This document shows positions 37,135 through 46,819 of a DNA stretch of 64,000 nucleotides, piece by piece. Origin of the DNA: JAYVSZ01 sp043774925. Its GTDB lineage: Bacteria > Pseudomonadota > Gammaproteobacteria > Burkholderiales > Methylophilaceae. The position numbers and the translations under genes are program-made. The DNA lies in assembly GCA_043774925.1 (NCBI GenBank), contig JAYVSZ010000031.1, positions 94,088 to 158,087 of the forward strand, given 5' to 3'. The notes under the pieces are model-generated. The model did not search any database. It was given only the letters and a program-made list of their open reading frames with translations, and was not told the DNA's origin. Each line of letters begins with the position of its first letter. Position 1 is the first letter of the stretch.

Positions 37135-38325
37135 ATGTCTGCGAATATTCAGCCCTCATTTTCCACCTGCCCTGCTTGCGGTTTGCTGTGCGATGATATT
37201 TCGCCAAGCAACAATACCTGCGCCAAAAGCATTGCGTTTTTTGGGCAAAGTTTAGGCGACACTTCGCCACAAACTAAAGGCAAAAAAGTGAGCATTGAGG
37301 AAGCGGTTTCGCACGCTGCTCAATTACTAAAAAGTAGCCAGAAGCCTGTATTTTCTGGCTTAAGCACTGATATTGCTGGCTTTAAGGCCGTGCAACATTT
37401 AGCGCAAAAAACGGGTGGCGCGCTGCAGCACATTAACGCGCAAAGCATGGCGCGCAATATGAAAGTACTGCAAAGCAGCGGCTGGCAAACTACATCGTTA
37501 GGCGAGGTGAAAAATCGTGCTGATTTGATTGTGTGCATCGGCACGGATATTGTTTCGCATCACCCGCGTTTTTTTGAGCGCTTTGTCGATATAGAGGGCA
37601 TGTTTGCGGGTGGAAAAGTGAGCAAACGCGAGGTGATTTATGTGGGCGTGGAACATGCTCCAGAAGGCGCATGGTTATTGCCTTCTAGGGCAGATGCTTT
37701 ACCTGAAATTTTAGCTACATTACATGCTTTGGTGTTGGGCAAGCCGCTTAAAGCAAAAGAAGTTGCGGGCTTAAATGTGAGCGATTTACAAGCGCTTGCC
37801 GACAAACTGAAAACCGCCAAATACGCGGTGCTGGCGTGGGTTGCCAAAGACTTGGATTTTGATCACGCAGAACTTGCGATTGAACAAATTACAAAAATTG
37901 TTGCCACGCTTAACCAAACCGCGCGCGCGGCGGGCTTGCCACTTGGTGGCAGTGATGGCGATACCAGCGCAAATAATGTGCACACTTGGCGTAATGGCGT
38001 AGTTTTGGAAGATGCAGCCCAATCAACAAGCCTGACAGCCAATATCCATGCGGGTGACAGCGATGCTATTATTTGGGTAAATAGTTTTAGTCCCGATAAA
38101 TTACCGCCAAAAAGCGCTGCGCCGCTGATTGTATTGGGTAATGCAAACTTGGTATTTGAAACGCCGCCCGACGTATTTATCCCCATCGCCACACCTGCGC
38201 TAGATTGCGAAGGCGCGCTGTTTCGCGTGGATGGCTCAGTAATATTGCCTCTGAAAAAAGCGCGCGAGAGCTCTTTGCCGACTTTAGCCGAAGTTGTGCG
38301 CCGAATTGAGGCAGAGTTGAAATGA
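37135..38325 (+). CDS. fhcB: Formyltransferase/hydrolase complex subunit B (FhcB)
   Basis: Homologue of formylmethanofuran dehydrogenase subunit B in the methylotroph Fhc complex, which with FhcACD turns formyl-H4MPT into formate. The 396 residues start (ATG 37135) with STCPACGLLCDDI, a four-cysteine-like N-terminal motif, followed by a molybdopterin-oxidoreductase-type fold (DLIVCIGTDIVSHHPRFFERF; HAGDSDAIIWVNSF). In characterised methylotroph complexes this subunit has lost the Mo/W redox role. Its stop overlaps fhcA by four bases. It carries a copy of the ATATCCATG repeat near residue 303 (TANIHAG). Confidence 0.93.
   Translation: MSANIQPSFSTCPACGLLCDDISPSNNTCAKSIAFFGQSLGDTSPQTKGKKVSIEEAVSHAAQLLKSSQKPVFSGLSTDIAGFKAVQHLAQKTGGALQHINAQSMARNMKVLQSSGWQTTSLGEVKNRADLIVCIGTDIVSHHPRFFERFVDIEGMFAGGKVSKREVIYVGVEHAPEGAWLLPSRADALPEILATLHALVLGKPLKAKEVAGLNVSDLQALADKLKTAKYAVLAWVAKDLDFDHAELAIEQITKIVATLNQTARAAGLPLGGSDGDTSANNVHTWRNGVVLEDAAQSTSLTANIHAGDSDAIIWVNSFSPDKLPPKSAAPLIVLGNANLVFETPPDVFIPIATPALDCEGALFRVDGSVILPLKKARESSLPTLAEVVRRIEAELK
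38032..38060 (+). repeat. ATATCCATG repeat, copy in fhcB
   Basis: CTGACAGCC - AATATCCATGC - GGGTGACAG, seven of nine pairs possible; core 38037-38050. In sense orientation, it encodes TANIHAGD of FhcB. Confidence 0.85.
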
Positions 38326-39971
38326 TTACACTTCTGAAAAATGGCAAAATTTACGACCCCGCGCACAAAAAAGATGGTGTGATGGAGGATATTTACATTC
38401 GCGATGGCAAGATTATTGCAAAACCAAACGCTGCTGAAAAAAACACGAAAATTTTTGATTTAACTGGAAAAATAGTGATGGCTGGCGCGATTGATATGCA
38501 CAGCCACATTGGCGGCGGCAAAGTGAACATTGCGCGCATGTTGCTGCCAGAATTTAGAAATTATACCGAGCCAGAAGCCCACATTTGCACACCTAATTGC
38601 ACGCATAACGCCACGCCAACGACAACGGAAATCGGCTTTAAATATATCGAAATGGGTTACACGGCGGCGTTTGAGCCAGCGATTTTGCCGATTAACGCGC
38701 GGCAAGCGCACCTAGAAATGGCCGATGTGCCATTGATAGATAAAGGCGGTTACGCCATGCTGGGTAATGACGATTACTTTTTGCGGCTTTTAACAGCCCC
38801 AAGAAATAAAAAAGGTTTAGACCAAAAAGCCATTAACGATTATGTGGCGTGGATTTTGCACGCGACGCAAGCGATTGGTATAAAAGTGGTCAACCCGGGC
38901 GGTATTTCGGACTTTAAATTTAATAAACGCAAGTTAAATTTAGACGAAAACCACAGCTATTACAATGTGACGCCGCGCGATATTTTAAAATCCCTTAGCC
39001 GCGCCGTGCATGATTTAGGCATTGCCAAGCCGCTGCACGTGCATTGCAATAATCTTGGCGTTGCAGGCAACTTTCAAACGACTTTAGACACCATGGGCGC
39101 TTCGGATGGCGTGCCCATGCACCTCACGCACATTCAATTCCACAGTTACGGGTTAGAAGGCGACAAAAAGTTTTCGTCCGCCGCCGTGCAAATCGCCGAG
39201 GCGCTGAATAAAAACAAGCACATTACCGCTGATGTAGGGCAGATTTTATTCGGCCAAACCGTGACGGCAAGCGGCGATAGCATGATGCAGCACCTTAACG
39301 CCAAATACGCCAACCCGAATAAATCGGTGATGATGGATATAGAATGCGACGCAGGCTGTGGCGTGGTGCCGTTTAAATATCGCGACCAAAATTACGTCAA
39401 CGCACTGCAATGGGCGATTGGCTTGGAGATTTTCCTCACCGTAAGCGATCCGTGGCGCATCTTTTTAACGACTGATCACCCAAACGGCGCGCCGTTTACC
39501 TGCTATCCGCATTTAATTAAGTTATTGATGAATAAGTCTTTTCGCGACGAAATGTTTGATAAACTGAATTTAGACGCGCAAGCCATGAGTAATTTAAAAT
39601 CGCTGAACCGAGAATACAGTTTGTATGAAATTGCCACCATGACACGCGCTGGCGCAGCAAAATTGATTGGCCTGCACGACCGCGGTCATTTGGGCGTGGG
39701 CGCAGGCGCAGACATTACCGTTTACACCGAGCAAGCCGATGTTGAAGCGATGTTCAGCAAGCCAGCTTACGTGTTTAAAGATGGTGAATTAGTCGTTAAA
39801 GATGGCGTCGTTACAAAAGTAACTTGGGGCAAAACGCATACAGCAAAGCCAGCGTTTGACCTTGGCGTAGAAAAAGACTTGAAACAATATTTCGATAAAT
39901 ACCATACAATTCAATGTGATAACTTTAAAATTAGTGATGATGAGTTAGCGAGTTATAGCAATGCAGATTAA
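38322..39971 (+). CDS. fhcA: Formyltransferase/hydrolase complex subunit A (FhcA)
   Basis: Amidohydrolase-superfamily subunit that hydrolyses the formyl-methanofuran-like intermediate to formate. The 549 residues include the metal-binding start AGAIDMHSHIGGGKVNIAR (near 50-65), LHVHCNNLGVAGN, LTHIQFHSYG and a late Asp-containing FLTTDHPNGAPFTCYP. An insertion THICTPNCTHNATPT-like (HICTPNCTHNATP) is typical of FmdA/FhcA. It overlaps fhcB at its start and fhcD by 11 bases at its end. Confidence 0.95.
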   Translation: MITLLKNGKIYDPAHKKDGVMEDIYIRDGKIIAKPNAAEKNTKIFDLTGKIVMAGAIDMHSHIGGGKVNIARMLLPEFRNYTEPEAHICTPNCTHNATPTTTEIGFKYIEMGYTAAFEPAILPINARQAHLEMADVPLIDKGGYAMLGNDDYFLRLLTAPRNKKGLDQKAINDYVAWILHATQAIGIKVVNPGGISDFKFNKRKLNLDENHSYYNVTPRDILKSLSRAVHDLGIAKPLHVHCNNLGVAGNFQTTLDTMGASDGVPMHLTHIQFHSYGLEGDKKFSSAAVQIAEALNKNKHITADVGQILFGQTVTASGDSMMQHLNAKYANPNKSVMMDIECDAGCGVVPFKYRDQNYVNALQWAIGLEIFLTVSDPWRIFLTTDHPNGAPFTCYPHLIKLLMNKSFRDEMFDKLNLDAQAMSNLKSLNREYSLYEIATMTRAGAAKLIGLHDRGHLGVGAGADITVYTEQADVEAMFSKPAYVFKDGELVVKDGVVTKVTWGKTHTAKPAFDLGVEKDLKQYFDKYHTIQCDNFKISDDELASYSNAD

Positions 39972-40887
39972 CGGCGTAAAAATAGACGACACCTTTGCCG
40001 AGGCATTTAATATGCGCGGCACGCGCGTACTCATTACCGCGCTTAACTTAAAATGGGCGTATCAAGCAGCGAATGCAATGACGGGCTTTGCCACCAGCGT
40101 GATTGGCTGCGGCGTGGAAGCGGGCATTGAGCGCGAATTGTCAGCAGCAGAAACGCCCGATGGGCGCGTGGGCGTGAGCGTATTGATGTTTGCCATGGGC
40201 AGTAAAGTATTGATGCAGCAACTTGAAACACGCATGGGGCAATGCGTGCTCACTTGCCCCACTGCGGCTGCGTTTTCGGGTATTGAAAGTGACGATAAAA
40301 TAGACGTTATTCAAATAAATCTGGGCAAGCATTTGCGCTATTTTGGCGACGGTTACCAGACTTCTAAATTGATTACTGATTCTAGTGGTAAAGCCAAAAG
40401 ATATTGGCGCATCCCCGTGATGGATGGCGAATTTTTAACGGAAGAAACCACAGGCATGGTGCGCGCGATTGGCGGCGGTAATTTTTTGGTGCTTGGCACC
40501 TCGCAACATCAAGTATTAGCCGCGTGCGAGGCGGCGATTGACGCCATGCAAAAAATCCCCAATGTGATTATGCCCTTTCCTGGCGGTGTGGTGCGCAGCG
40601 GCTCAAAAGTGGGCAGCAAATACCCAAAAATGTTTGCTTCGACTAACGATGCGTTTTGCCCAACTTTAAAAGGTTTAACCAAAACCGAGCTTGATGATGA
40701 CATTGAAAGCGTGATGGAAATTGTGATTGACGGCTTAAGCTTTGACGACATCGAAAAAGCCATGAAAGTGGGCATAGAAGCAGCCTGCAGCTTGGGTGAA
40801 AGAGATGGAATCAAGCGCATTTCGGCAGGCAATTATGGTGGAAAACTTGGCCCACATCACTTTAAACTGCATGAGATTTTGAAATGA
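39961..40887 (+). CDS. fhcD: Formylmethanofuran:tetrahydromethanopterin formyltransferase (FhcD/Ftr)
   Basis: Moves the formyl group from formyl-H4MPT to the methanofuran-type cofactor within the complex. The 308 residues match Ftr/FhcD throughout: MQINGVKIDDTFAEAFNMRG at the start, SVIGCGVEAGIERELSAAET, VLTCPTAAAFSG and LGTSQHQVLAACEAAIDAM. It overlaps fhcA by 11 bases and fhcC by four. Confidence 0.96.
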   Translation: MQINGVKIDDTFAEAFNMRGTRVLITALNLKWAYQAANAMTGFATSVIGCGVEAGIERELSAAETPDGRVGVSVLMFAMGSKVLMQQLETRMGQCVLTCPTAAAFSGIESDDKIDVIQINLGKHLRYFGDGYQTSKLITDSSGKAKRYWRIPVMDGEFLTEETTGMVRAIGGGNFLVLGTSQHQVLAACEAAIDAMQKIPNVIMPFPGGVVRSGSKVGSKYPKMFASTNDAFCPTLKGLTKTELDDDIESVMEIVIDGLSFDDIEKAMKVGIEAACSLGERDGIKRISAGNYGGKLGPHHFKLHEILK

Positions 40888-41540
40888 CAGTGCAAACATC
40901 TGCTCTGGCTTTCACCCTAAAGGTCATGCCGTCCTTTAGGCTAAATTGCAGCAAACTCACGCCCAATAATTTAACGGGTTTGTCGATTGGCCAAATTGCC
41001 AAACTCAAACTTGGTAATAGCAAATATTCGCCGCAAGTGGCTGATTTTTTTGACATTCATTTTGAAAAAATGAATCAAAAAGATAGCGCAGGTGCAGATA
41101 CGCAAAATATTGCATTCAAAAACAGTCACAAAAATTTGGATTTTATTGGCGCAAATATGTCGCAAGGCACAATTACCGTACATGGCGATGTGGGCGATAG
41201 GCTTGGCGACAATATGCGGCGCGGCACAATTTTGGTAGATGGCAACGCAGGTGACTACGCCGCAAGCCGCATGGTTGCTGGCACACTGGCTATATTGGGT
41301 AAAACAGGCGCATACACAGGATTCGCCATGAGGCGCGGCACAATTTTGCTTACTTCACAACCAAGCTTGCACGCGACAATTCAAGATTGCGGCACGCACA
41401 ATTTACCGTTTTTGCACTTACTTTTTAAGTCTTTTGCTGCAAACGCCGCTTTTGCAAAGTTTGCTAGCACGCGCGTGCAACGTTTTGCGGGTGATTTAGC
41501 AAACAATGGTAACGGTGAAATTTTAGTAATGTTAAAATAG
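40884..41540 (+). CDS. fhcC: Formyltransferase/hydrolase complex subunit C (FhcC)
   Basis: Structural subunit similar to formylmethanofuran dehydrogenase C and to the C-terminal domain of glutamate synthase. The 218 residues contain the repeated GxxG-x-x-x-G right-handed helix motif: GDVGDRLGDNMRRGTILVDG, NAGDYAASRMVAGTLAILG, GAYTGFAMRRGTILL. It is the last fhc gene; trhO begins 26 bases later. Confidence 0.94.
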   Translation: MTVQTSALAFTLKVMPSFRLNCSKLTPNNLTGLSIGQIAKLKLGNSKYSPQVADFFDIHFEKMNQKDSAGADTQNIAFKNSHKNLDFIGANMSQGTITVHGDVGDRLGDNMRRGTILVDGNAGDYAASRMVAGTLAILGKTGAYTGFAMRRGTILLTSQPSLHATIQDCGTHNLPFLHLLFKSFAANAAFAKFASTRVQRFAGDLANNGNGEILVMLK

Positions 41541-41566
41541 CACTTTTAGTTTTAATCGCTTTTTAA

Positions 41567-42505
41567 ATGCCTCAATTTCTTACCGCCGCGCTTTATAAAT
41601 TTGTTAGCCTGCCCAATTACGCTGCCCTGCAAGCCAATATCCATGCGGCTTGCGAGGCACATGCTATTAAAGGCACGATTTTGCTTGCGACTGAGGGTAT
41701 CAACGGCACGATTGCTGGCTTGCCTGACGACATTCACGCTTTCCTCAATTTTTTGCGCACCGATGCGCAATTTAATGGCGCGTTTGCTGATTTAGTTCAT
41801 AAAGAATCCTTCGCCGACGAGCATCCTTTTTACCGCATGAAGGTGAAGCTAAAAAAGGAAATTGTGACGCTGGGCGTTGCGGGCGTAAGCCCGACAAACA
41901 AGGTGGGCACTTATGTAAAACCCGAAGATTGGAACGCTTTGATTTCGCGCGATGACGTGATTTTGATTGATACACGCAACGATTACGAAGTGGATATTGG
42001 CACTTTCAAAGGCGCAATTGACCCAAAAACCACGACTTTTCGCGAGTTTCCGGAATACGTGGCAAAAAACCTAGATAAAACCAAGCACAAAAAAGTGGCG
42101 ATGTTTTGTACGGGTGGCATTCGCTGCGAAAAAGCCAGTAGCTACATGATGGATCAAGGCTTTGACGAAGTTTTTCACCTGCAAGGCGGTATTTTAAAAT
42201 ACCTTGAAGAAATCCCAGAAGCCGAGAGTTTGTGGCAAGGCGAATGCTTCGTCTTCGACCAGCGCGTAGCCGTGAAACATGGCTTAGAAGTGGGCGAATT
42301 TGACCAATGCTACGCGTGCCGCCACCCACTTTCACCCGCCGAAATGCAAAGCGAAAAATATACGCCAGGCCTCTCTTGTCCCTATTGCTACAACAGCTTG
42401 AGTGAAGAAAAACGCGCCAGCTTAACCGAACGCCAAAAGCAAGTGATTCTGGCCAAACAGCGCGGCGCAAGCCATATTGGCGAAAAGCAGCATACTAAAA
42501 ATTAA
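41567..42505 (+). CDS. trhO: tRNA uridine(34) hydroxylase TrhO (YceA, rhodanese domain)
   Basis: Oxygen-dependent hydroxylase forming ho5U34 in tRNA. The 312 residues have the N-terminal UPF0176 domain ([17 protein letters not shown]), a rhodanese domain with catalytic loop [14 protein letters not shown] (Cys near 181) and a Cys-rich C-terminal zinc-like region ([20 protein letters not shown]). A copy of the ATATCCATG repeat encodes [10 protein letters not shown] near residue 24. The 3' end overlaps the convergent sensor kinase by four bases. Confidence 0.93.
   Translation: MPQFLTAALYKFVSLPNYAALQANIHAACEAHAIKGTILLATEGINGTIAGLPDDIHAFLNFLRTDAQFNGAFADLVHKESFADEHPFYRMKVKLKKEIVTLGVAGVSPTNKVGTYVKPEDWNALISRDDVILIDTRNDYEVDIGTFKGAIDPKTTTFREFPEYVAKNLDKTKHKKVAMFCTGGIRCEKASSYMMDQGFDEVFHLQGGILKYLEEIPEAESLWQGECFVFDQRVAVKHGLEVGEFDQCYACRHPLSPAEMQSEKYTPGLSCPYCYNSLSEEKRASLTERQKQVILAKQRGASHIGEKQHTKN
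41629..41653 (+). repeat. ATATCCATG hairpin, copy in trhO
   Basis: GCAAGCC - AATATCCATGC - GGCTTGC, perfect seven-base stem; core 41632-41645. In sense orientation, it encodes QANIHAAC of TrhO. Confidence 0.88.
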
Positions 42506-43914
42506 TCGGCCACCAAATTAAAATTCACCTTAAATTTCGTCCCGTGCGTTTTTGAGTCTAAATCGCTACTCTTGCTCACCATTTCTACCGTAGCATTATG
42601 CAAAGTGGCAATTTCCTTTACAATCGCCAGTCCCAGCCCAGTGCCAAAATCGCTATTTTGGTTGCCGCGATAAAAACGCTCGAACACCAATTTTAGATCC
42701 TTTTCGGGGATGCCAATACCGTTATCTTCCACAATCAGGCACGCCTCGCCCTCCTCCACATAAAGCTCTGCGCTTACTTTTCCGCCATTCGACGTATATT
42801 TAATGGCGTTGTCGATGAGGTTATACACCAAGTCATGAACTCTGGCTTTATCGCCCGAAATCATCAATTTTTCTTGTGCGCCCTGATAGACAAGACTGGT
42901 GTTTTTAACGCTCGCATTCGCTGTCAATTCGCTCGTTACTTGCTTCACAATATCCACTAAATCAATCACTTCAAAATTAATTTGGTGAATCGCTTCTGGT
43001 TGATTTTTAGCCAGCGTGAGAAATTGGTTAACAAGATGAATAAGCCGCTCAGTACTGGTAGAAATTTTCTGAATGCGATTTTTAATTTCGGGTAAATTTT
43101 GCGCCTGATCGGCCAACTCAATTTGCGCGCGAATGCCCGCCAGCGGCGTACGGAGCTGATGTGCAGCATCTGCAATAAAGCGATTTTGCGAATGAATCGC
43201 CTGATTTAGTTTGGACATTAAATTATTGGCAGAATCAATCAAACGCTTTACTTCGCGCGGCGTATTGGTGAGTTTAATCGGCTCTAAATCACGGTAAGAG
43301 CGCAACGCCAGCGCATCGTTCACCTCCCACAGCGGCCCCAACCCGCGCTTAATGCCCACCAACACCAAAATACCCGCAGCCAGCAATAATAAAATTTGCG
43401 GTATTAAAATCCACGCCAAAATTTGCTTGCTAAGTTGCCTGCGCTTGTTCAAAGTTTCCGCCACTTGAATATCCACATCCAACTCTTTGCCATCAATTTT
43501 AATCACGGCTGGCATCGAGACGACACGAATATCTTTTTGATTTAATTGACTAAAATAAAAATTAGGCTGTTCAGCAGTGGCATAATTAACTGGATTTTCG
43601 TCATACCCAATCCCCGCCTCGCCTAAAATGGTTTTACCTACAACATCCTTAACGCTATAAAACATTTGATCGGTGGAATCCGACAGTAGGATATGTTTTG
43701 TATCGACATCCAAGCCCACCAATCCCTTGGTGCTGGATTCTTTTAAAAATTGAGCAATATCATTCGCCGTGTCTAGCAGGGCGCGGTCGAACGCCTTTTG
43801 CTCTAGTTTTCCTGCAAAATGGTAGAGAAAAGTTGAGTCAATCACCACCAAAGCCAACATGGGAATAAGCAGCCATTTGAGCAACTGACTGCGAATGGAA
43901 TAAGGCTTCATCAT
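42502..43914 (-). CDS. Two-component sensor histidine kinase (TctE/QseC-like)
   Basis: Inner-membrane sensor of 470 residues: membrane segment at about 13-30, a periplasmic sensor region, a second segment at about 165-188 ([20 protein letters not shown]), HAMP-like linker, the H box [20 protein letters not shown] (phospho-His), N box [11 protein letters not shown], and G boxes [11 protein letters not shown] and [13 protein letters not shown]. The RR gene precedes it with a four-base overlap. The TctE-type periplasmic 2CSK-N region suggests sensing of small carboxylates, but the ligand cannot be read from sequence. Confidence 0.93.
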   Translation of the reverse strand: MMKPYSIRSQLLKWLLIPMLALVVIDSTFLYHFAGKLEQKAFDRALLDTANDIAQFLKESSTKGLVGLDVDTKHILLSDSTDQMFYSVKDVVGKTILGEAGIGYDENPVNYATAEQPNFYFSQLNQKDIRVVSMPAVIKIDGKELDVDIQVAETLNKRRQLSKQILAWILIPQILLLLAAGILVLVGIKRGLGPLWEVNDALALRSYRDLEPIKLTNTPREVKRLIDSANNLMSKLNQAIHSQNRFIADAAHQLRTPLAGIRAQIELADQAQNLPEIKNRIQKISTSTERLIHLVNQFLTLAKNQPEAIHQINFEVIDLVDIVKQVTSELTANASVKNTSLVYQGAQEKLMISGDKARVHDLVYNLIDNAIKYTSNGGKVSAELYVEEGEACLIVEDNGIGIPEKDLKLVFERFYRGNQNSDFGTGLGLAIVKEIATLHNATVEMVSKSSDLDSKTHGTKFKVNFNLVAD

Positions 43915-44606
43915 GCTTTTTCCTGTGCTTTTGTCAGGACTTTTTCCAGCTCAAGCACATAGCCAGAGCCGCTCATGGTACGAATAATCACCTCATGATT
44001 TTCAAGTTTTTTTCTAATTCTATGGATATAAACTTCAATGGCATTAGTGCCCACTTCCTCTGACCAATTGCCGAGATTCTCTACCAGTGCTTCCTTGCTC
44101 ACCACGCGGCCACTGCGCAACATCAGCAGCTCCAATACCGCCAACTCACGCTTAGAAAGCGCAAGTAAAGTGTTATTGACGCTGATAGTTCGGTCATTGG
44201 TATCCAACATCAGCGGGCCGAACTCGATAATGCTATTAGTAGAACGATTGGCACGGCGGATAAGCGCGCGCAGCCTAGCTTCCAGCTCGGGTAATTTAAA
44301 AGGCTTGGTTAAATAATCATCCGCGCCCAAATCCAACGCTTTAATGCGGTCATCCATGCCTTCGCGCGCCGATAAAATCAGTACAGGAATGGTAATTTTT
44401 CTTTTTCTTAGCCGATGCAACACTTCAATACCGTCCACTTTGGGCAAGCCCAAATCCAGCACCAGCGCGTCGTATAGCTGATCGTGTAGTGCCACATCCG
44501 CCAATTGGCCGTCTTTCGCCCAATCCACGGCGTAACCTATGTTTTTGAGTGATTGGTTGAGCGCATCGCCCAGCACTTCATCGTCTTCCACCAACAAAAT
44601 TCGCAT
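43911..44606 (-). CDS. OmpR-family response regulator (TctD/QseB-like)
   Basis: The 231 residues have a receiver domain with acidic pocket VEDDEV, phospho-acceptor ALVLDLGLPKVDG (near Asp 51) and the switch Lys in YLTKPFKLPEL, then a winged-helix DNA-binding domain (LSKRELAVLELLMLRSGRVV; TNAIEVYIHRIRKKLENH). It is the first gene of the pair, divergent from the HAD gene with a 142-bp intergenic region. Confidence 0.95.
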   Translation of the reverse strand: MRILLVEDDEVLGDALNQSLKNIGYAVDWAKDGQLADVALHDQLYDALVLDLGLPKVDGIEVLHRLRKRKITIPVLILSAREGMDDRIKALDLGADDYLTKPFKLPELEARLRALIRRANRSTNSIIEFGPLMLDTNDRTISVNNTLLALSKRELAVLELLMLRSGRVVSKEALVENLGNWSEEVGTNAIEVYIHRIRKKLENHEVIIRTMSGSGYVLELEKVLTKAQEKA

Positions 44607-44748
44607 GTTTGCCCTTATTTCCTTTGCAAAACCGCAACAACTTGCCTTGCTTTCAGGCGTTTATCTTACTATAGTTTGCGGCGTGCAAAGCAGTAAGTTT
44701 TTTGTAAGCTCATGAGATTAGAATACACAAAACTTTTTAAGGAACTGC

Positions 44749-45420
44749 ATGCTTTTTATTGTAGATTTTGATGGTACGATTTCTGTAAAAGACACGATTG
44801 ATGCCATGTTAGAGAAATTTGCCGACCCCAGATGGGAAGACATCGAGCAAGAATGGTTAGATGGTAAAATCACTGCGGTGGAATGCATGTCGCGCCAAAT
44901 CGACATGGTAAAAACCGACAATATCTCGCTAGAAAACTTCTTTCGCGGCATTCAATTAGATGCCAGCTTCCTCCCGTTTTACAAGCATGTAACGCAATTT
45001 TCCAAACTGGTCATTGCCAGCGATGGCTTGGATCACGCCATTAAGGTGGCCACCAAAAATGCTGGCTGGCCTGAGATTCCCGTGTATTCAAACCACCTAA
45101 GTTTCACGCCAAAAGGCATTAAAATGAGCTTTCCACGCATTAAAGCGGACTGCACTGGCGGCAATGGAATGTGCAAATGCGCGGTTGCGCGTGAGCTTGC
45201 AATCGATGCTATTGGTCCCATTGTGCTGATTGGCGATGGCAAATCCGATGCTTGCATCTCGGGCATGGCGGATATTGTGTTTGCCAAAGGTTCGCTGATT
45301 AAACACTGCGAGAAAAACGACATCAAGCACCACAAATTTCAAACCTTTGCTGACGTGCTGGCAATCGTTAAAAAATGGCCGCTAGAAGCGCCAAAACACA
45401 TTGCAAGCAAGCTTGCTTAA
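44749..45420 (+). CDS. HAD-superfamily phosphatase (MtnX/phosphoserine phosphatase-like)
   Basis: Soluble hydrolase of 223 residues. Motif I is FIVDFDGTISVKDT (catalytic Asp pair near 5-7), motif II the Ser in LVIASDGLDHAI, and motifs III/IV GPIVLIGDGKSDACISGMAD. A Cys/Gly loop, CTGGNGMCKC, is unusual within the core and is seen in MtnX-type proteins. Substrate unknown. It is the first gene of a five-gene same-strand cluster with an aminotransferase, esterase, ACP and ketosynthase. Confidence 0.88.
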   Translation: MLFIVDFDGTISVKDTIDAMLEKFADPRWEDIEQEWLDGKITAVECMSRQIDMVKTDNISLENFFRGIQLDASFLPFYKHVTQFSKLVIASDGLDHAIKVATKNAGWPEIPVYSNHLSFTPKGIKMSFPRIKADCTGGNGMCKCAVARELAIDAIGPIVLIGDGKSDACISGMADIVFAKGSLIKHCEKNDIKHHKFQTFADVLAIVKKWPLEAPKHIASKLA

Positions 45421-45442
45421 ATTTAATTAGTTGAAAGTGGTC

Positions 45443-46816
45443 ATGGATAGAAAAATCATCGAAATTCTGGAAAAAAACGATAAATATTGCTCACACGGCG
45501 ACACCGTAAACTATGCGGATCCGCCAAAAGTATTTGAAAACTGCGAAGGCAGTTTTTTATTCGATGAAAACAAAACGCCGTACTTAGATTGGCAAATGTG
45601 GTATTCAGCCGTCAATTTTGGTTATAAGAACAAGCGCTTAGCTGAAACCATGCACAAGCAAATCGACACCTTACCGCAGCTTGCTAGTCAATATTTGCAC
45701 AAAGAAAAAGTGGATTTGGCAGAAATTATCTGCAAATACATGGAAGAAAAATACGGCGTAAAAGGTCGCGTGCACTTTAACGTGGGCGGCGCGCAAGCAG
45801 TTGAGGACTCATTAAAAGTAGTGCGCAACCACACAGGTAAAACACACCAATTCGCCTTTATGGGCGGCTATCACGGCCGCACCTTGGGCGCTTCTGCCAT
45901 TACTTCTAGCTTCCGCTATCGTCGCCGTTTTGGTAACTTTGCTGACCGCGCAGAATTTATCCCTTATCCCTATTGTTACCGTTGCCCGTATGATATGAAA
46001 GTAGAAACTTGCGATACCTATTGCCATAAACAATTCGAAAAATTGTTCGACACAGAATATCAATCGGTATGGGATACCAAAGCAAAAGAGTCTGAATTTG
46101 GCGCATTTTACATCGAACCAATGCAAGGTACTGGCGGCTACATTATTCCGCCCGATGGCTATATGGAAAAATTGCAAGCATCGCTTAAAAAGCGCAATAT
46201 TTTACTGGTGGCGGATGAAATTCAAATGGGCGTTTACCGCACTGGCAAGCTGTGGTCATGGGAAAACTTCGGTATCGTGCCTGACATTTTTGTATTCGGT
46301 AAAGCCATCACCAACGGCCTCAATCCGCTTTCTGGCATTTGGGCGCGCGAGGAATTAATCTCTCCAGAGAAATTTCCGCCAGGCTCTACGCATTCAACGT
46401 TTGCCTCAAACCCAATGGGCACCGCAGTGGCGTTAGAAGTGATGAAAATGACGCAGGAAAAAGATTTTGGCGCGCAGGTTAACAAAACTGGCGCTTACTT
46501 CCTCAAAGCTATTCAAGGTTTGAAATCACGCTGGAAAGTAGTTGGCGATGTCAGCGGTTTGGGCTTGGCGCTGCGCATTGAGCTTTGCGAAAAAGATGGT
46601 TACACGGCCAGCCGCGAGCTGGCAGACCGCATGTTTAATGAAGGTTTAAAAGGCGACTTGCTCGTTGGCGAGAAAAAATACGGCCTAGTGCTGGACATTG
46701 GCGGTTACCAAAAAAATGTGATTACGCTTGCGCCTAACTTGCTGATTTCTGAAGAGGAAATTGATTTAGGCATTCACTTGTTTGAGATGTTATTACGCAG
46801 GTGCGGAGCAGAGTAA
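45443..46816 (+). CDS. Class III PLP-dependent aminotransferase
   Basis: Fold-type I aminotransferase of 457 residues from the ATG at 45443; a TTG four codons earlier is possible. The PLP-phosphate loop region GGAQAVEDSLKVVRNHTGK, aromatic GGYHGRTLGAS, the Asp-bearing LLVADEIQMGVYRTGKLW and the Schiff-base Lys in FVFGKAITNGLNPLSG are all present. A Cys-rich insertion (YCYRCPYDMKVETCDTYC) recalls archaeal-type class III enzymes. Amino donor and acceptor are not deducible. It ends three bases before the esterase gene. Confidence 0.9.
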   Translation: MDRKIIEILEKNDKYCSHGDTVNYADPPKVFENCEGSFLFDENKTPYLDWQMWYSAVNFGYKNKRLAETMHKQIDTLPQLASQYLHKEKVDLAEIICKYMEEKYGVKGRVHFNVGGAQAVEDSLKVVRNHTGKTHQFAFMGGYHGRTLGASAITSSFRYRRRFGNFADRAEFIPYPYCYRCPYDMKVETCDTYCHKQFEKLFDTEYQSVWDTKAKESEFGAFYIEPMQGTGGYIIPPDGYMEKLQASLKKRNILLVADEIQMGVYRTGKLWSWENFGIVPDIFVFGKAITNGLNPLSGIWAREELISPEKFPPGSTHSTFASNPMGTAVALEVMKMTQEKDFGAQVNKTGAYFLKAIQGLKSRWKVVGDVSGLGLALRIELCEKDGYTASRELADRMFNEGLKGDLLVGEKKYGLVLDIGGYQKNVITLAPNLLISEEEIDLGIHLFEMLLRRCGAE

Positions 46817-46819
46817 CTT